A DNA stretch of 64,000 nucleotides from Pseudonocardia cypriaca (GTDB lineage Bacteria > Actinomycetota > Actinomycetes > Mycobacteriales > Pseudonocardiaceae), in assembly GCF_006717045.1 (NCBI RefSeq), contig NZ_VFPH01000001.1, forward strand, positions 1,798,001 through 1,862,000. Reading direction: 5' to 3'. Below the pieces are notes generated by a model. That model had not been told where the DNA came from. It saw only the letters and a program-made list of their open reading frames with translations, and made no database searches. Of this stretch, positions 50,901 through 58,724 are shown in pieces. Within the stretch, counting starts at the first letter, position 1; each line of letters begins with the position of its first letter. The translations under genes and the position numbers were made by a program.

Positions 50901-51553
50901 CGGGCCACGCTCCAGCGCTTCTCGAGGCGGCGCTGCAACAGCACCAGCGGGGTCACGAGGATGAGGAAGCCCAGTGCGACCCAGAGCAGGCCGATGAACG
51001 TGCTGTAGCCCTGCTCGTTGAGGGTCTGGTAGATGCCGCCTGCCTGGAACACCGAGAAGCCGGAGGCGATCGTCGTGTTCTTGAGCAGTGCGATCTCCAC
51101 GCTGGACAGCGGCGGGACGACCGAGCGGATCGCCTGGGGCAGGATGATCTGCGACAGGGTCAGGCTGAACGTGAACCCGAGGGCGCGGGAGGCCTCGGCC
51201 TGCCCGACGGGGACCGTGTTGATCCCCGAACGCACCACCTCGCACACGAACGCGGCGGTGTAGAGGATCAGCGCCGTGGCCGCCCGCGAGAAGAAGGAGA
51301 GGTCCAGGATCTCCAGCCGCGGGTAGGCGAAGGCGAAGAAGAACAGCACCAGCGTGGCCGGCGTGTTGCGGAAGATGTTGACGTAGGCCGCGCCGAACCA
51401 GCGCAGCACCGGCACCGGGCTGACCCGCATCGCGGCCAGTAGCGTGCCGAGCACCAGCGACCCGATCGCGGCGATCACGAACAACCTGATTGTTTCGAGG
51501 AACGCCGACCCGTAGAGGTCCAGGTTCTCCAGCAGCACGTTCAGGGCGGTCAC
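50897..51553 (-). CDS. gluC: Glutamate ABC transporter permease GluC
   Basis: A 218-residue permease with five helices and the EAA loop GQAEASRALGFTFSLTLSQIILPQA, start MTALNVLLENLDLYGSAFLETIR. Partner of GluD. The gene is separated from gluB by 98 bp with a stem-loop and three tandem repeats, unlike the tight gluC-gluD junction, so expression of the permeases may be lower than that of the binding protein. Confidence 0.92.
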   Translation of the reverse strand: MTALNVLLENLDLYGSAFLETIRLFVIAAIGSLVLGTLLAAMRVSPVPVLRWFGAAYVNIFRNTPATLVLFFFAFAYPRLEILDLSFFSRAATALILYTAAFVCEVVRSGINTVPVGQAEASRALGFTFSLTLSQIILPQAIRSVVPPLSSVEIALLKNTTIASGFSVFQAGGIYQTLNEQGYSTFIGLLWVALGFLILVTPLVLLQRRLEKRWSVAR

Positions 51554-51581
51554 TCCTCAGGGACGGGACGCGGCCGCAGGC

Positions 51582-51607
51582 GGGGCCCACGCGACTGCAT
51601 GGGCCCC
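51582..51607. terminator. Stem-loop between gluB and gluC
   Basis: GGGGCCCA-N10-TGGGCCCC. Placed after gluB inside the operon it can act as partial terminator or 3' stabiliser, giving more gluB than gluCD mRNA, as is usual for ABC binding-protein genes. Confidence 0.55.
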
Positions 51608-51622
51608 ACCTACCGGCTCTCG

Positions 51623-51670
51623 GTACCGCTGGATCTCAGTACTGCTGGATCTCAGTACCGCTGGATCTGC
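51623..51670. repeat. Three 16-bp tandem repeats at the gluB 3' end
   Basis: GTACCGCTGGATCTCA is repeated three times head to tail (51623-51638, 51639-51654, 51655-51670) with one or two changes each. On the minus strand the right-most copy encodes the last residues of GluB, the middle copy includes its stop codon (51652-51654), and the left one is untranslated. Confidence 0.85.
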
Positions 51671-52563
51671 GGCGGGCTGGCCGGGCTGCCCGACAGGCCG
51701 AGCGTGTTGTCGTAGATCTTCTGCCAGGTGCCGTCGGACTCGGCGGCCTGCAGCAGATCGTTGATCTTGTTGCGGAGCGCGGAGTCGTCCTTGTTGAGGC
51801 CGATGCCGTACGGCTCCTCCGAGAAGGGCTCGCCGACCAGCTTCAGCTCGTCGGGCTGCTGGGAGGCGTAGCCCGCGAGGATCGCGTCGTCGGTGGTGAC
51901 CGCGTCGACCTGGTTGGTGAGCAGCTGGTCGACGCACTGGGTGTAGGTCTGGAACTCGACGATGTTCTCCGGCTCGGTGAGCCCCTGGTCGCGCACGCGC
52001 TGGATCGGGGTGGACCCGGACGCGGAGCAGACCTTCTTGCCCTTCAGGGTCTGCGGACCGGTGATCGCGGTCTCGTCGGCGCGCACCAGGATGCTCTGCC
52101 CGGCCTGGAAGTAGGGGCCGGCGAACGAGATCAGCTGCTTGCGCTTGTCGTTGATCGTGTAGGTGCCGACGTAGTAGTCGACGTCGCCACGGGAGATCGA
52201 GTCCTCACGGGCGGCCGAGGGGATCGGCTTGTAGTCGATCTTGTCGGGCGCGAAGCCGAGGCCCGCGGCGACCATCCGGGCCATCTCGATGTCGAAGCCC
52301 GAGTACTCGCCGGTGGTGGCGTCCTTGAAACCGAGCCCGGGCTGGTCCTCCTTGACGCCGATGACGACGCGACCCCGCTGGGTCATCGCCTCGAACACCG
52401 GCGAGCCCGCGACCTGGACGCCGGTGGCCACCGGGTAGCTGAGGGCGGCGGGGGCTTCCTGGCCTTCGGGCGCGGTGGGGGCGGTGGGGCTGCCCTCCCT
52501 GCCGCATGCGGTGAGCGCGAGGGCGCCGACCACGAGGCCCACCGCGAGGGTGCGCAACTTCAT
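51652..52563 (-). CDS. gluB: Glutamate-binding lipoprotein GluB
   Basis: A 303-residue periplasmic-type substrate-binding protein, exported and lipid-anchored: signal MKLRTLAVGLVVGALALTAC with lipobox LTAC (Cys20). A family 3 solute-binding domain follows (RVVIGVKEDQPGLGFKDATTGEYSGFDIEMARMVAAGLG). It binds glutamate or a related amino acid for GluACD; specificity is inferred from operon layout. The C-terminal PPQIQRY is encoded by a tandem repeat and may vary among strains. 27 bp lie between it and gluA. Confidence 0.93.
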   Translation of the reverse strand: MKLRTLAVGLVVGALALTACGREGSPTAPTAPEGQEAPAALSYPVATGVQVAGSPVFEAMTQRGRVVIGVKEDQPGLGFKDATTGEYSGFDIEMARMVAAGLGFAPDKIDYKPIPSAAREDSISRGDVDYYVGTYTINDKRKQLISFAGPYFQAGQSILVRADETAITGPQTLKGKKVCSASGSTPIQRVRDQGLTEPENIVEFQTYTQCVDQLLTNQVDAVTTDDAILAGYASQQPDELKLVGEPFSEEPYGIGLNKDDSALRNKINDLLQAAESDGTWQKIYDNTLGLSGSPASPPQIQRY

Positions 52564-52590
52564 GAGGACTCGTCTCCAGTCGTTCGGGGA

Positions 52591-53334
52591 TCAGTGCGTG
52601 AGGATCTTGCCGAGGAAGTCCTTGGCGCGCTCGGATGTCGGGTTCGAGAAGAACGTGTCGGGTGCGGCGTACTCGACGATCTCGCCGTCGGACATGAAGA
52701 CCACCCGGTTGGCGGCCCGCCGCGCGAAGCCCATCTCGTGGGTGACCACGAGCATGGTCATCCCTTCCTTGGCCAGCGTGGTCATCACGTCGAGGACCTC
52801 CTGGACCATCTCGGGGTCCAGCGCGGAGGTCGGCTCGTCGAACAGCATGACCTTCGGCCTCATCGCGAGCGCGCGCGCGATCGCCGCGCGCTGCTGCTGG
52901 CCGCCGGACAGCTGGGCCGGGTACTTGTCGCGCTGGTTGGCGATGCCGACCCGCTCCAGCAGCGCCATGCCGTCCTTCTCGGCGGCCGCCTTGTCGGCCC
53001 TGCGCACCTTCAGCGGGGCGAGCGTGACGTTCTCGAGGATCGTCTTGTGGGCGAAGAGGTTGAAGCTCTGGAACACCATGCCGACGTCGGCGCGCAGCGC
53101 GGCGAGGGCCTTGCCCTCCGCGGGCAGCGCCTGCCCGTCGACCTCGATGACGCCGCTGTCGATCGGTTCGAGCCGGTTGATCGTGCGGCACAGGGTGGAC
53201 TTGCCCGACCCTGACGGGCCGAGAACCACGACGACCTGGCCGGCGGCGACCTCCAGGTTGATGTCACGCAGGACGTGCAGCTCGCCGAAGTGCTTGTCGA
53301 CGGACGCCATCCGGATCATGGGAGTGTCGGTCAT
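52591..53334 (-). CDS. gluA: Glutamate ABC transporter ATPase GluA
   Basis: A 247-residue ABC ATPase. Walker A GPSGSGKST, Q-loop FQSFNLFAH, signature LSGGQQQR, Walker B VMLFDEP, H-loop VVTHEMGF: complete. ATG 53334 (MTDTPMIRMASVDKHFG) is chosen over an upstream frame. First gene of gluABCD. The 110-bp gap to the divergent response regulator contains ATAGG-N8-CCTAT (53404-53421), a possible operator, suggesting that this two-component system controls the operon. Confidence 0.94.
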   Translation of the reverse strand: MTDTPMIRMASVDKHFGELHVLRDINLEVAAGQVVVVLGPSGSGKSTLCRTINRLEPIDSGVIEVDGQALPAEGKALAALRADVGMVFQSFNLFAHKTILENVTLAPLKVRRADKAAAEKDGMALLERVGIANQRDKYPAQLSGGQQQRAAIARALAMRPKVMLFDEPTSALDPEMVQEVLDVMTTLAKEGMTMLVVTHEMGFARRAANRVVFMSDGEIVEYAAPDTFFSNPTSERAKDFLGKILTH

Positions 53335-53403
53335 GCAGGGCCTCCGGGCATGGCGGGACGCTAGGGCGCGGCGATGTGTCCAGTCCAGCACCTTGAGCAA
53401 GCC

Positions 53404-53421
53404 ATAGGGTTGCGCTCCTAT
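53404..53421. promoter_or_regulatory. Inverted repeat between gluA and the response regulator
   Basis: ATAGG-GTTGCGCT-CCTAT in the shared intergenic region of two divergent transcripts. The right arm runs into TATAAC. A binding role is only suggested by symmetry and position. Confidence 0.35.
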
Positions 53422-53444
53422 AACGCTCTTGGGGCGGGGGGAGG

Positions 53445-54137
53445 GTGGGAGTAGTGCACATCCTGCTGGTGGAGGACGACGACCGGGTTGCCGCGGCGTT
53501 GCGTCCCGCTCTGCACCGCCACGGGATGACCACCACCCGGCTGGCGACGGGACGAGAAGCCCCCGACCACCTGGGAGGTGTCGACGTCGTGCTGCTCGAC
53601 CTCGGCCTGCCCGACATCGACGGGGTCGACGTGTGCCGGGCGATCCGGGAGCGCAGCGACGTGCCGGTGATCGTCGTGTCGGCGCGCGGCGAGGTGGACG
53701 ACCGGATCCTCGGCCTGCACTCCGGCGCCGACGACTACCTCGTGAAGCCCTACGACATCGGCGAGCTCGTGGCCCGCGTGCACGCGGTGTACCGGCGCCG
53801 CAGGCTCGCCACCCCGACCGGGCCGGAGGACGTGGTCGAGATCGGTCCGGTGCGGATCGACCTGCACAAGCACGAGGTGACCGTCGCGGGTCGGCCGGTC
53901 AACCTGACCCGCAAGGAGTTCCAGGTGCTCGCGCTGCTCGCGACCGCTGGGGGTGCGGTGTGCACCCGCAGTCGCATCGTCGCGGAGGTGTGGGGCCGAT
54001 CCTGGGCCGGCGCCAACCGCACGCTCGACGTGCACGTCGCCACGCTGCGCACGAAGCTCGGCAGCCCGGAGTACGTGCAGACGGTCCGCGGCGTCGGGTA
54101 CCGCCTCGGTAACCCCGCCGTCCCGGCCGCGGAGTAG
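53445..54137 (+). CDS. OmpR-family response regulator
   Basis: A 230-residue response regulator. Receiver with acidic pair in LLVEDDDRV, phosphorylation Asp in VVLLDLGLPDIDG, and KPYD lysine; C-terminal winged helix with RPVNLTRKEFQVLALLATAGGAVCTRSRIVAEVWG and the LRTKLG...VRGVGYRL end. It starts with GTG (53445; GTG 53454 is another option). The cognate kinase begins 7 bp behind its stop. Being divergent from gluABCD, it is a candidate regulator of glutamate uptake. Confidence 0.92.
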   Translation: MGVVHILLVEDDDRVAAALRPALHRHGMTTTRLATGREAPDHLGGVDVVLLDLGLPDIDGVDVCRAIRERSDVPVIVVSARGEVDDRILGLHSGADDYLVKPYDIGELVARVHAVYRRRRLATPTGPEDVVEIGPVRIDLHKHEVTVAGRPVNLTRKEFQVLALLATAGGAVCTRSRIVAEVWGRSWAGANRTLDVHVATLRTKLGSPEYVQTVRGVGYRLGNPAVPAAE

Positions 54138-54144
54138 CCGAGTC

Positions 54145-55581
54145 GTGGCCGCCCGCCTGCTGGTGATCGTGCTGTTCCTCGTGGGGCTGCTCGCCGCTGG
54201 GCTCGGCGTGCCGCTCGCCCTGTCCTACGCCCAGGCCCGGCAGCTCACGATGTTCACCGACCGCCTCACCGACACGATCTTCTACGCCTCGGTGGCCGAG
54301 CGGCCCATCACGCAGGCCGACACCACGGGCCTGGCCACCGAGCTCGAACGCTACGACGCGGTCTACGGGGTGGCAGTCCTCGTGCTGGACGAGGACGGAC
54401 GGCTCGTGGCGACCTCCCGGCAGCCCCCGCCGGTGCTCGACGCGGACGCCCAGGAGCGGGTGCAGCTCGCGCTCGCCAACCGGCGTTCCGAGGTCTACCC
54501 GCTGCTCCTGCCGTGGGACGAGCGTCCGCTGGTGCTCGCGGAGCCGGTGCTGGTGGACACCGAGGTCCGCGGCGTCGCCGTCACCATCTCGCCGACCGAC
54601 GCTCTGCGCGCCGAGGAGCTGCGGGTGTGGTCGCTGGTCGTCGCGGCCGGGCTGGCTGCGCTGGCGATGGGGGTGGTCGTCGCGCTGCCGATCGTCCGGT
54701 GGATCCTGCGCCCGGTCCGGCGCCTCGACGAGGGCACCGGCCGCGTGGCCGCCGCCGTGCTGGCCGGGGCCGAACCGGCGCCGGTCGCCGACGGGTCCGG
54801 CCCTGCGGAGCTGCGGCGGCTCTCGGTCTCCTTCGACCGCATGGCCGAGACCGTGGCGCAGGCCTACGCCGCGCAGCGCGCGTTCGTCGCCGACGCGAGC
54901 CACCAGCTGCGCAACCCGCTCACGGCGCTGCGGCTGCGCCTGTCCAACCTCGACGGCCACGTCGACGCCGTGGCCGCGGAGGACCACGCCGCAGCACTCG
55001 AGGAGGCCGAGCGGCTGTCCACGCTGCTCGACGGGCTGCTGGCCCTCGCGAGGGCCGAGCGCACCGCGCCACTGGCCGTCGCCGACGTCGACACGGGCGT
55101 GGAGGACCGCCTCGACGCGTGGCGCCCGCTCGCCGAGCACATGGACCTGCAGCTGGTGCGCGGCGGTGTGACCGGTCTGCGCGTGCTGGCGCCCGAGGGC
55201 GCGATCGAGACCGTGCTCGACGCGGTGCTGGACAACGCGGTCAAGTTCGCACCTGCGGGCAGCGCGATCTCGGTGCGCACCGCCTCCGTCGACGGGCGCG
55301 TGGAGGTCGCCGTGCGCGACACGGGGCCGGGCATGGCCCCCGAGGAGCTCGAGCGCGCCACCGGCCGGTTCTGGCGCAGCCCGGGCCAGAGCAACACCGA
55401 GGGCTCCGGGCTCGGGCTCGCGATCGCCGCGCGCACCCTCGAGGTGGCCGGCGGCGAGCTGGTGCTCGAGCTGCCGTCGGGTGGCGGGCTACGGGTGGTG
55501 GCGCGGTTCCCACCGCCGCCGGACGAGGCCGGCGGCGTGGCGCCGGAGCTGCAGCCAGGTGGCCTCACCGCGACGGGGTAG
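54145..55581 (+). CDS. OmpR-type sensor histidine kinase
   Basis: A 478-residue kinase with two membrane helices (about 4-28 and 165-190) enclosing an outside sensor region of about 130 residues, a HAMP linker, HisKA domain with the phospho-histidine in FVADASHQLRNPLTAL, and HATPase_c motifs N (LDNAVKFAP), G1 (DTGPGMAP) and G2 (GSGLGLAI). Partner of the response regulator just upstream. GTG start is deduced from spacing; the open frame further left is antisense-like sequence inside the regulator gene. Its sensor domain (PAS-like or dCache) has no identified ligand. Confidence 0.92.
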   Translation: MAARLLVIVLFLVGLLAAGLGVPLALSYAQARQLTMFTDRLTDTIFYASVAERPITQADTTGLATELERYDAVYGVAVLVLDEDGRLVATSRQPPPVLDADAQERVQLALANRRSEVYPLLLPWDERPLVLAEPVLVDTEVRGVAVTISPTDALRAEELRVWSLVVAAGLAALAMGVVVALPIVRWILRPVRRLDEGTGRVAAAVLAGAEPAPVADGSGPAELRRLSVSFDRMAETVAQAYAAQRAFVADASHQLRNPLTALRLRLSNLDGHVDAVAAEDHAAALEEAERLSTLLDGLLALARAERTAPLAVADVDTGVEDRLDAWRPLAEHMDLQLVRGGVTGLRVLAPEGAIETVLDAVLDNAVKFAPAGSAISVRTASVDGRVEVAVRDTGPGMAPEELERATGRFWRSPGQSNTEGSGLGLAIAARTLEVAGGELVLELPSGGGLRVVARFPPPPDEAGGVAPELQPGGLTATG

Positions 55582-56026
55582 CGGCGAGGTCCGCCTGCTG
55601 CGACCGGCGGCGGGGGAGCACCGCGCGCAGCAGCAGGTGCGCGAGCAGCCCGAGCGGCGCGAGCAGGATCGTCAGCACCAGCACCGGGGCGGTGACCAGC
55701 GGGTGGATGCCGCGCTCCCGGCTGTCGAGGTGGATGAAGCGGCCGACGAACAGGTCGAACGCGATGAAGTGCGCCCAACCCGCCGCGGCGCCAAGCGGTG
55801 TCCCCAGCAGCGCCGCCACACCGGGGAGCTCCGGAGAGGCGACCGCCGCGAACACGGTGGCGAACTGCGGAATCACGAGCGCCGCGTAGACGAGCATCGG
55901 CGGCACGACGATCAGCGGCGAGCCGATGATCCGGCGCGTCACCGACCAGCCGGGAGCGAGGATCATCAGCGCCCAGAACGGCGCCGCGAGCGGGAACGTG
56001 AGGTCGAACAGCAGCTGCGGATCCAC
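55565..56026 (-). CDS. ABA4-like membrane protein
   Basis: A 153-residue membrane protein with four hydrophobic helices. VDPQLLFDLTFPLAAPFWALMILAPGW at the start and GWAHFIAFDLFVGRFIHLDS in the middle correspond to the ABA4-like (DUF4281) family, named for a plant neoxanthin-related protein; bacterial members have no fixed function. GTG 56026 has a GAGGTA upstream. Lies 7 bp behind another membrane protein gene on the same strand, likely co-transcribed, and converges on the kinase gene with a 17-bp overlap. Confidence 0.85.
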   Translation of the reverse strand: MDPQLLFDLTFPLAAPFWALMILAPGWSVTRRIIGSPLIVVPPMLVYAALVIPQFATVFAAVASPELPGVAALLGTPLGAAAGWAHFIAFDLFVGRFIHLDSRERGIHPLVTAPVLVLTILLAPLGLLAHLLLRAVLPRRRSQQADLAATPSR

Positions 56027-56033
56027 GGGTACC

Positions 56034-56921
56034 TCAGACGGTGGTGGGAACGGGTGGGCGGCGCAGGGCGGCGGCGAGCGCCACGCCGGTGCCGAGCAGC
56101 AGGGCGCCGAGGGCGGCGAGCGTGACGGCGTCGGGCGCGAGCAGCGGCTGGCCGCGCAGCGCCTGCCAGGTGACCAGCACGACGAACCCGGCGTAGGCGG
56201 CACCGGCGACCTGCACGATGCGGACGCGGGCGGTCTCGTCGAGGCGCTCCCGGCCCACCGCGGCGAGCCCGGCCGCGAGCAGCGGGAGCACCTGCAGGGC
56301 GTGCATGCCGACGAAGTGGGCGATGCGCAGGTCGCCACCGGTGGTGCTCCAGCCGACGAAGGCGAGGCCGGGCCCGCCGTCCGGTACGCCCACGGCGTGG
56401 CCGCCGTTCGCGGAGAGGAGGAAGCCGACGGCCATGCCGGCCAGCCCGACGAGCAGTCCGATCCGCACGGCCGTCGACGTCACGCGGTCGTCGGAGCGCT
56501 CGCGCAGGAACCGCAGCGCGATCGCCAGCGTCGCGAGCCACACCACGGTGATCGTGGCGCCCATGATCGCGAAGAGGATGGCGTCGAAGCCGCTGTCGTC
56601 GTTGAAGTGGCTGCGGACCCCGCGGGCCGCCTGCCCGACGATGATCACCATCTCGATGGCGACGCCGGCGACGATGACCCATCCGGCGCGCCACATGGTC
56701 CGCCCCGGCAGCCGGGAGAGCATCCAGGCCAGCGCGCCCCCGTAGAGCGTGATCGAGAGGGAGAACTTGAGCGGCTTGAACCAGAGCGGGGCGCCGAGCA
56801 GCTCGCGCTGGTCGACCACGGCGAGAACCGCCGTCACGAGCGTGAGAGCGGCCATCGCGACGGTCACCCCGAAGAGGCCGGGATGCCCGCGCCGGGCATC
56901 TGCGAGGACTGTGCGCATCAC
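56034..56921 (-). CDS. Polytopic membrane protein of unknown function
   Basis: A 295-residue protein with eight hydrophobic helices. Sequence landmarks are LLGAPLWFKPLKFSLSITLYGGALAWML and the AHFVGMHALQVLPLL stretch with a conserved histidine pair. I know it only as a conserved hypothetical membrane family of actinobacteria. It is divergent from a TetR regulator with perfect 12-bp arms in the shared gap, so it and the ABA4-like gene are the probable targets. ATG 56921 or 56918. Confidence 0.8.
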   Translation of the reverse strand: MMRTVLADARRGHPGLFGVTVAMAALTLVTAVLAVVDQRELLGAPLWFKPLKFSLSITLYGGALAWMLSRLPGRTMWRAGWVIVAGVAIEMVIIVGQAARGVRSHFNDDSGFDAILFAIMGATITVVWLATLAIALRFLRERSDDRVTSTAVRIGLLVGLAGMAVGFLLSANGGHAVGVPDGGPGLAFVGWSTTGGDLRIAHFVGMHALQVLPLLAAGLAAVGRERLDETARVRIVQVAGAAYAGFVVLVTWQALRGQPLLAPDAVTLAALGALLLGTGVALAAALRRPPVPTTV

Positions 56922-56931
56922 CGCTCCTGTC

Positions 56932-56989
56932 TGACACTGTTAGTCTCTGCGAGCGGCGCCAAGTATCAGAGTTCTGGCTAACAGTGTCA
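56932..56989. promoter_or_regulatory. Paired operator half-sites TGACACTGTTAG / CTAACAGTGTCA
   Basis: Perfect 12-bp inverted repeat at 56932-56943 and 56978-56989, 34 bp apart. One copy is next to the start of the membrane protein gene, the other 13 bp before the tetR ATG and overlapping its likely ribosome site. This fits one TetR dimer-of-dimers per site controlling both divergent transcripts. Confidence 0.65.
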
Positions 56990-57002
56990 AGGAGGGCTGT
57001 CG

Positions 57003-57701
57003 ATGTCAGTCGAAGGTTCGGTTCGGGAGCGGCGGCGGGCCGAGACCGTGCAGGAGATCAAGGCCGCCGCACTCGAGCAGCTGGCCGAGGGCGGGCCGGG
57101 CGGCCTGTCGCTGCGGGGCGTCGCCCGGGCGGTCGGGATGACGGTGCAGTCGCTCTACCACTACTTCGACAGCCGGGACGAGTTGCTCACCGCGCTCGTG
57201 ATCGACGGCCACCGGGCGCTGGCCGCCGCGGTCGCGGGCGCCGCGGACGCCAGCCGCGGCCGTCCGCAGGCCGAGCGGCTGTGGGCGGCCTCCAACGCCT
57301 ACCGGCAGTGGGCTCTGGCGAACCGTCCGGCGTTCCTGCTGCTCTACGGCACCCCGGTGCCCGGGTACGAGCCGCCGTCGCGCGAAGAGGTGATCACCGC
57401 GTCGGTGAGCTTGGCCGAGCCGTTCCTCGACGTGGTGTTCGACGGGTGGAGCGCCGAGCAGCTCGCCGGTCTGCCCCTGCAGCCCGGCGCGGAGCGGCTC
57501 GCGGAGGTCGACACGGCGAAGGTGCCGCTCCCGGTCGGGGCGCTGGCCGTGTTCTACGAGCTGCGCGCCCAGATGCACGGGCTCGTCATGCTGGAGCTGG
57601 TCGGCCACCTGGCCCCGATGAACGACCACGGCGAGGACCTGTTCCGGGGCATGATCAGCCGGACGGCGGCCGAGCTGGCCGCGCTCAAGGGCGCGGTCTA
57701 G
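57003..57701 (+). CDS. TetR-family regulator with TetR_C_13-like domain
   Basis: A 232-residue regulator. N-terminal HTH: VQEIKAAALEQLAEGGPGGLSLRGVARAVGMTVQSLYHYFDSRDELLTALV. The C-terminal part (AYRQWALANRPAFLLLYGTPVPGY) belongs to a WHG/TetR_C_13-like ligand-binding class. ATG with AAGGAGGG 6 bp upstream. Its last codon overlaps the convergent TAXI gene by 4 bp. Probable autoregulator and repressor of the divergent membrane protein genes. Confidence 0.88.
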   Translation: MSVEGSVRERRRAETVQEIKAAALEQLAEGGPGGLSLRGVARAVGMTVQSLYHYFDSRDELLTALVIDGHRALAAAVAGAADASRGRPQAERLWAASNAYRQWALANRPAFLLLYGTPVPGYEPPSREEVITASVSLAEPFLDVVFDGWSAEQLAGLPLQPGAERLAEVDTAKVPLPVGALAVFYELRAQMHGLVMLELVGHLAPMNDHGEDLFRGMISRTAAELAALKGAV

Positions 57702-58660
57702 GGGTCCTTCTCGGCCCGGAAGAACCGCTCGGCGCCGGGGTGCAGCGGCACCGGCTGCGTGCCGATCGCGGCCCGCAGGTCGATCGTCAGCGCAGCGGGG
57801 CTCACCGCCGCCAGCTGCTCCTGGGCGGCGAACAGGCCACCGACCAGTGCGTTGGCCACGTCGTCCGGCATCTCCGCACGGACCACCAGGAAGTTGCGGA
57901 CGAGCAGGGTCGTGATCGGGTCGGGGATGCCGTAGCTCTGTGCGGGCACCGTGCCCGCCGCGTACACGGGGAAGGCGCCGCGCACCGGGGTGATCAGGTC
58001 CTCCAGGTTCAGCAGCCGGATCGGGACCGTCTGCGCGAGCGCGGTGACGCCCCGCGTGGGCAGGCCGCCGACCCAGAAGAACGCGTCGATCCGCCCGCCC
58101 GTCATGGCCTCGACCGAGTCGTTGATCCCCAGCTGGAACGCCTGGAAGTCGGTGGCGGGGGAGAGCCCGGCCACCGCCAGCAGGCGTTCGGCGATCACCC
58201 GCACCCCGGAGTCCGGCGCACCGACCGACACCCGGGCGCCGCGCAGGTCGGCGAGGCGCCCGGCCGAGGACGACGCGGGCACCACCACGTGCACGACGTC
58301 GTCGTAGATGCGGGCGAGGGCGCGCGGCGAGCCCGGATCCCCGGTGGCGGTGCGAGCGAGCTGGTCGGCCGCCGTGTCGACCTGGCTGAACACGACGTCG
58401 GCCGTGCGGGAGGCGAGCCTCTCCAGGTTGTCGACCGACCCCGCCGTGGACAGCACCACCGGGCGGGCGTCCATGCCGAGCTGCGCCTGCCACGCGTCGG
58501 CGAGCGAGTTCCCCAGGTTGTAGTAGACGCCCTGCGTCCCGCCGGTCGCGAGGGTGAGCCGCACGCCCGCGAACCGCGAGGAACAGCCGGGAAGTGCGAG
58601 CAGGCCGAGCGCTGCGGCGCCGGACAGCAGGCCTCGCAAGACCGTGCGGCGCTCCACCAT
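57698..58660 (-). CDS. TAXI-family TRAP substrate-binding lipoprotein
   Basis: A 320-residue exported binding protein. It starts MVERRTVLRGLLSGAAALGL with an RR motif and a lipobox LPGC (Cys26), so it is a Tat or Sec lipoprotein. The body is a TAXI (TRAP-associated extracytoplasmic immunogenic) domain: TLATGGTQGVYYNLGNSLADAW, ADVVFSQVDTAADQL. TAXI proteins bind dicarboxylates or glutamate and feed a DctM-like permease. No TRAP permease gene is in the window, so it is an orphan here. ATG 58660 is preferred to an upstream frame. Confidence 0.88.
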   Translation of the reverse strand: MVERRTVLRGLLSGAAALGLLALPGCSSRFAGVRLTLATGGTQGVYYNLGNSLADAWQAQLGMDARPVVLSTAGSVDNLERLASRTADVVFSQVDTAADQLARTATGDPGSPRALARIYDDVVHVVVPASSSAGRLADLRGARVSVGAPDSGVRVIAERLLAVAGLSPATDFQAFQLGINDSVEAMTGGRIDAFFWVGGLPTRGVTALAQTVPIRLLNLEDLITPVRGAFPVYAAGTVPAQSYGIPDPITTLLVRNFLVVRAEMPDDVANALVGGLFAAQEQLAAVSPAALTIDLRAAIGTQPVPLHPGAERFFRAEKDP

Positions 58661-58712
58661 GCCGGCATCCTGCCGTGCCCCGGCCGGTGCGGTCGACCGG
58701 CCGCTCACGGCC

Positions 58713-58718
58713 TACCCT
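58713..58718 (+). promoter_or_regulatory. -10 box of miaB
   Basis: TACCCT is 6 nt before GTG 58725, the leaderless spacing also seen before rimO. Confidence 0.5.
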
Positions 58719-58724
58719 CGTGTC

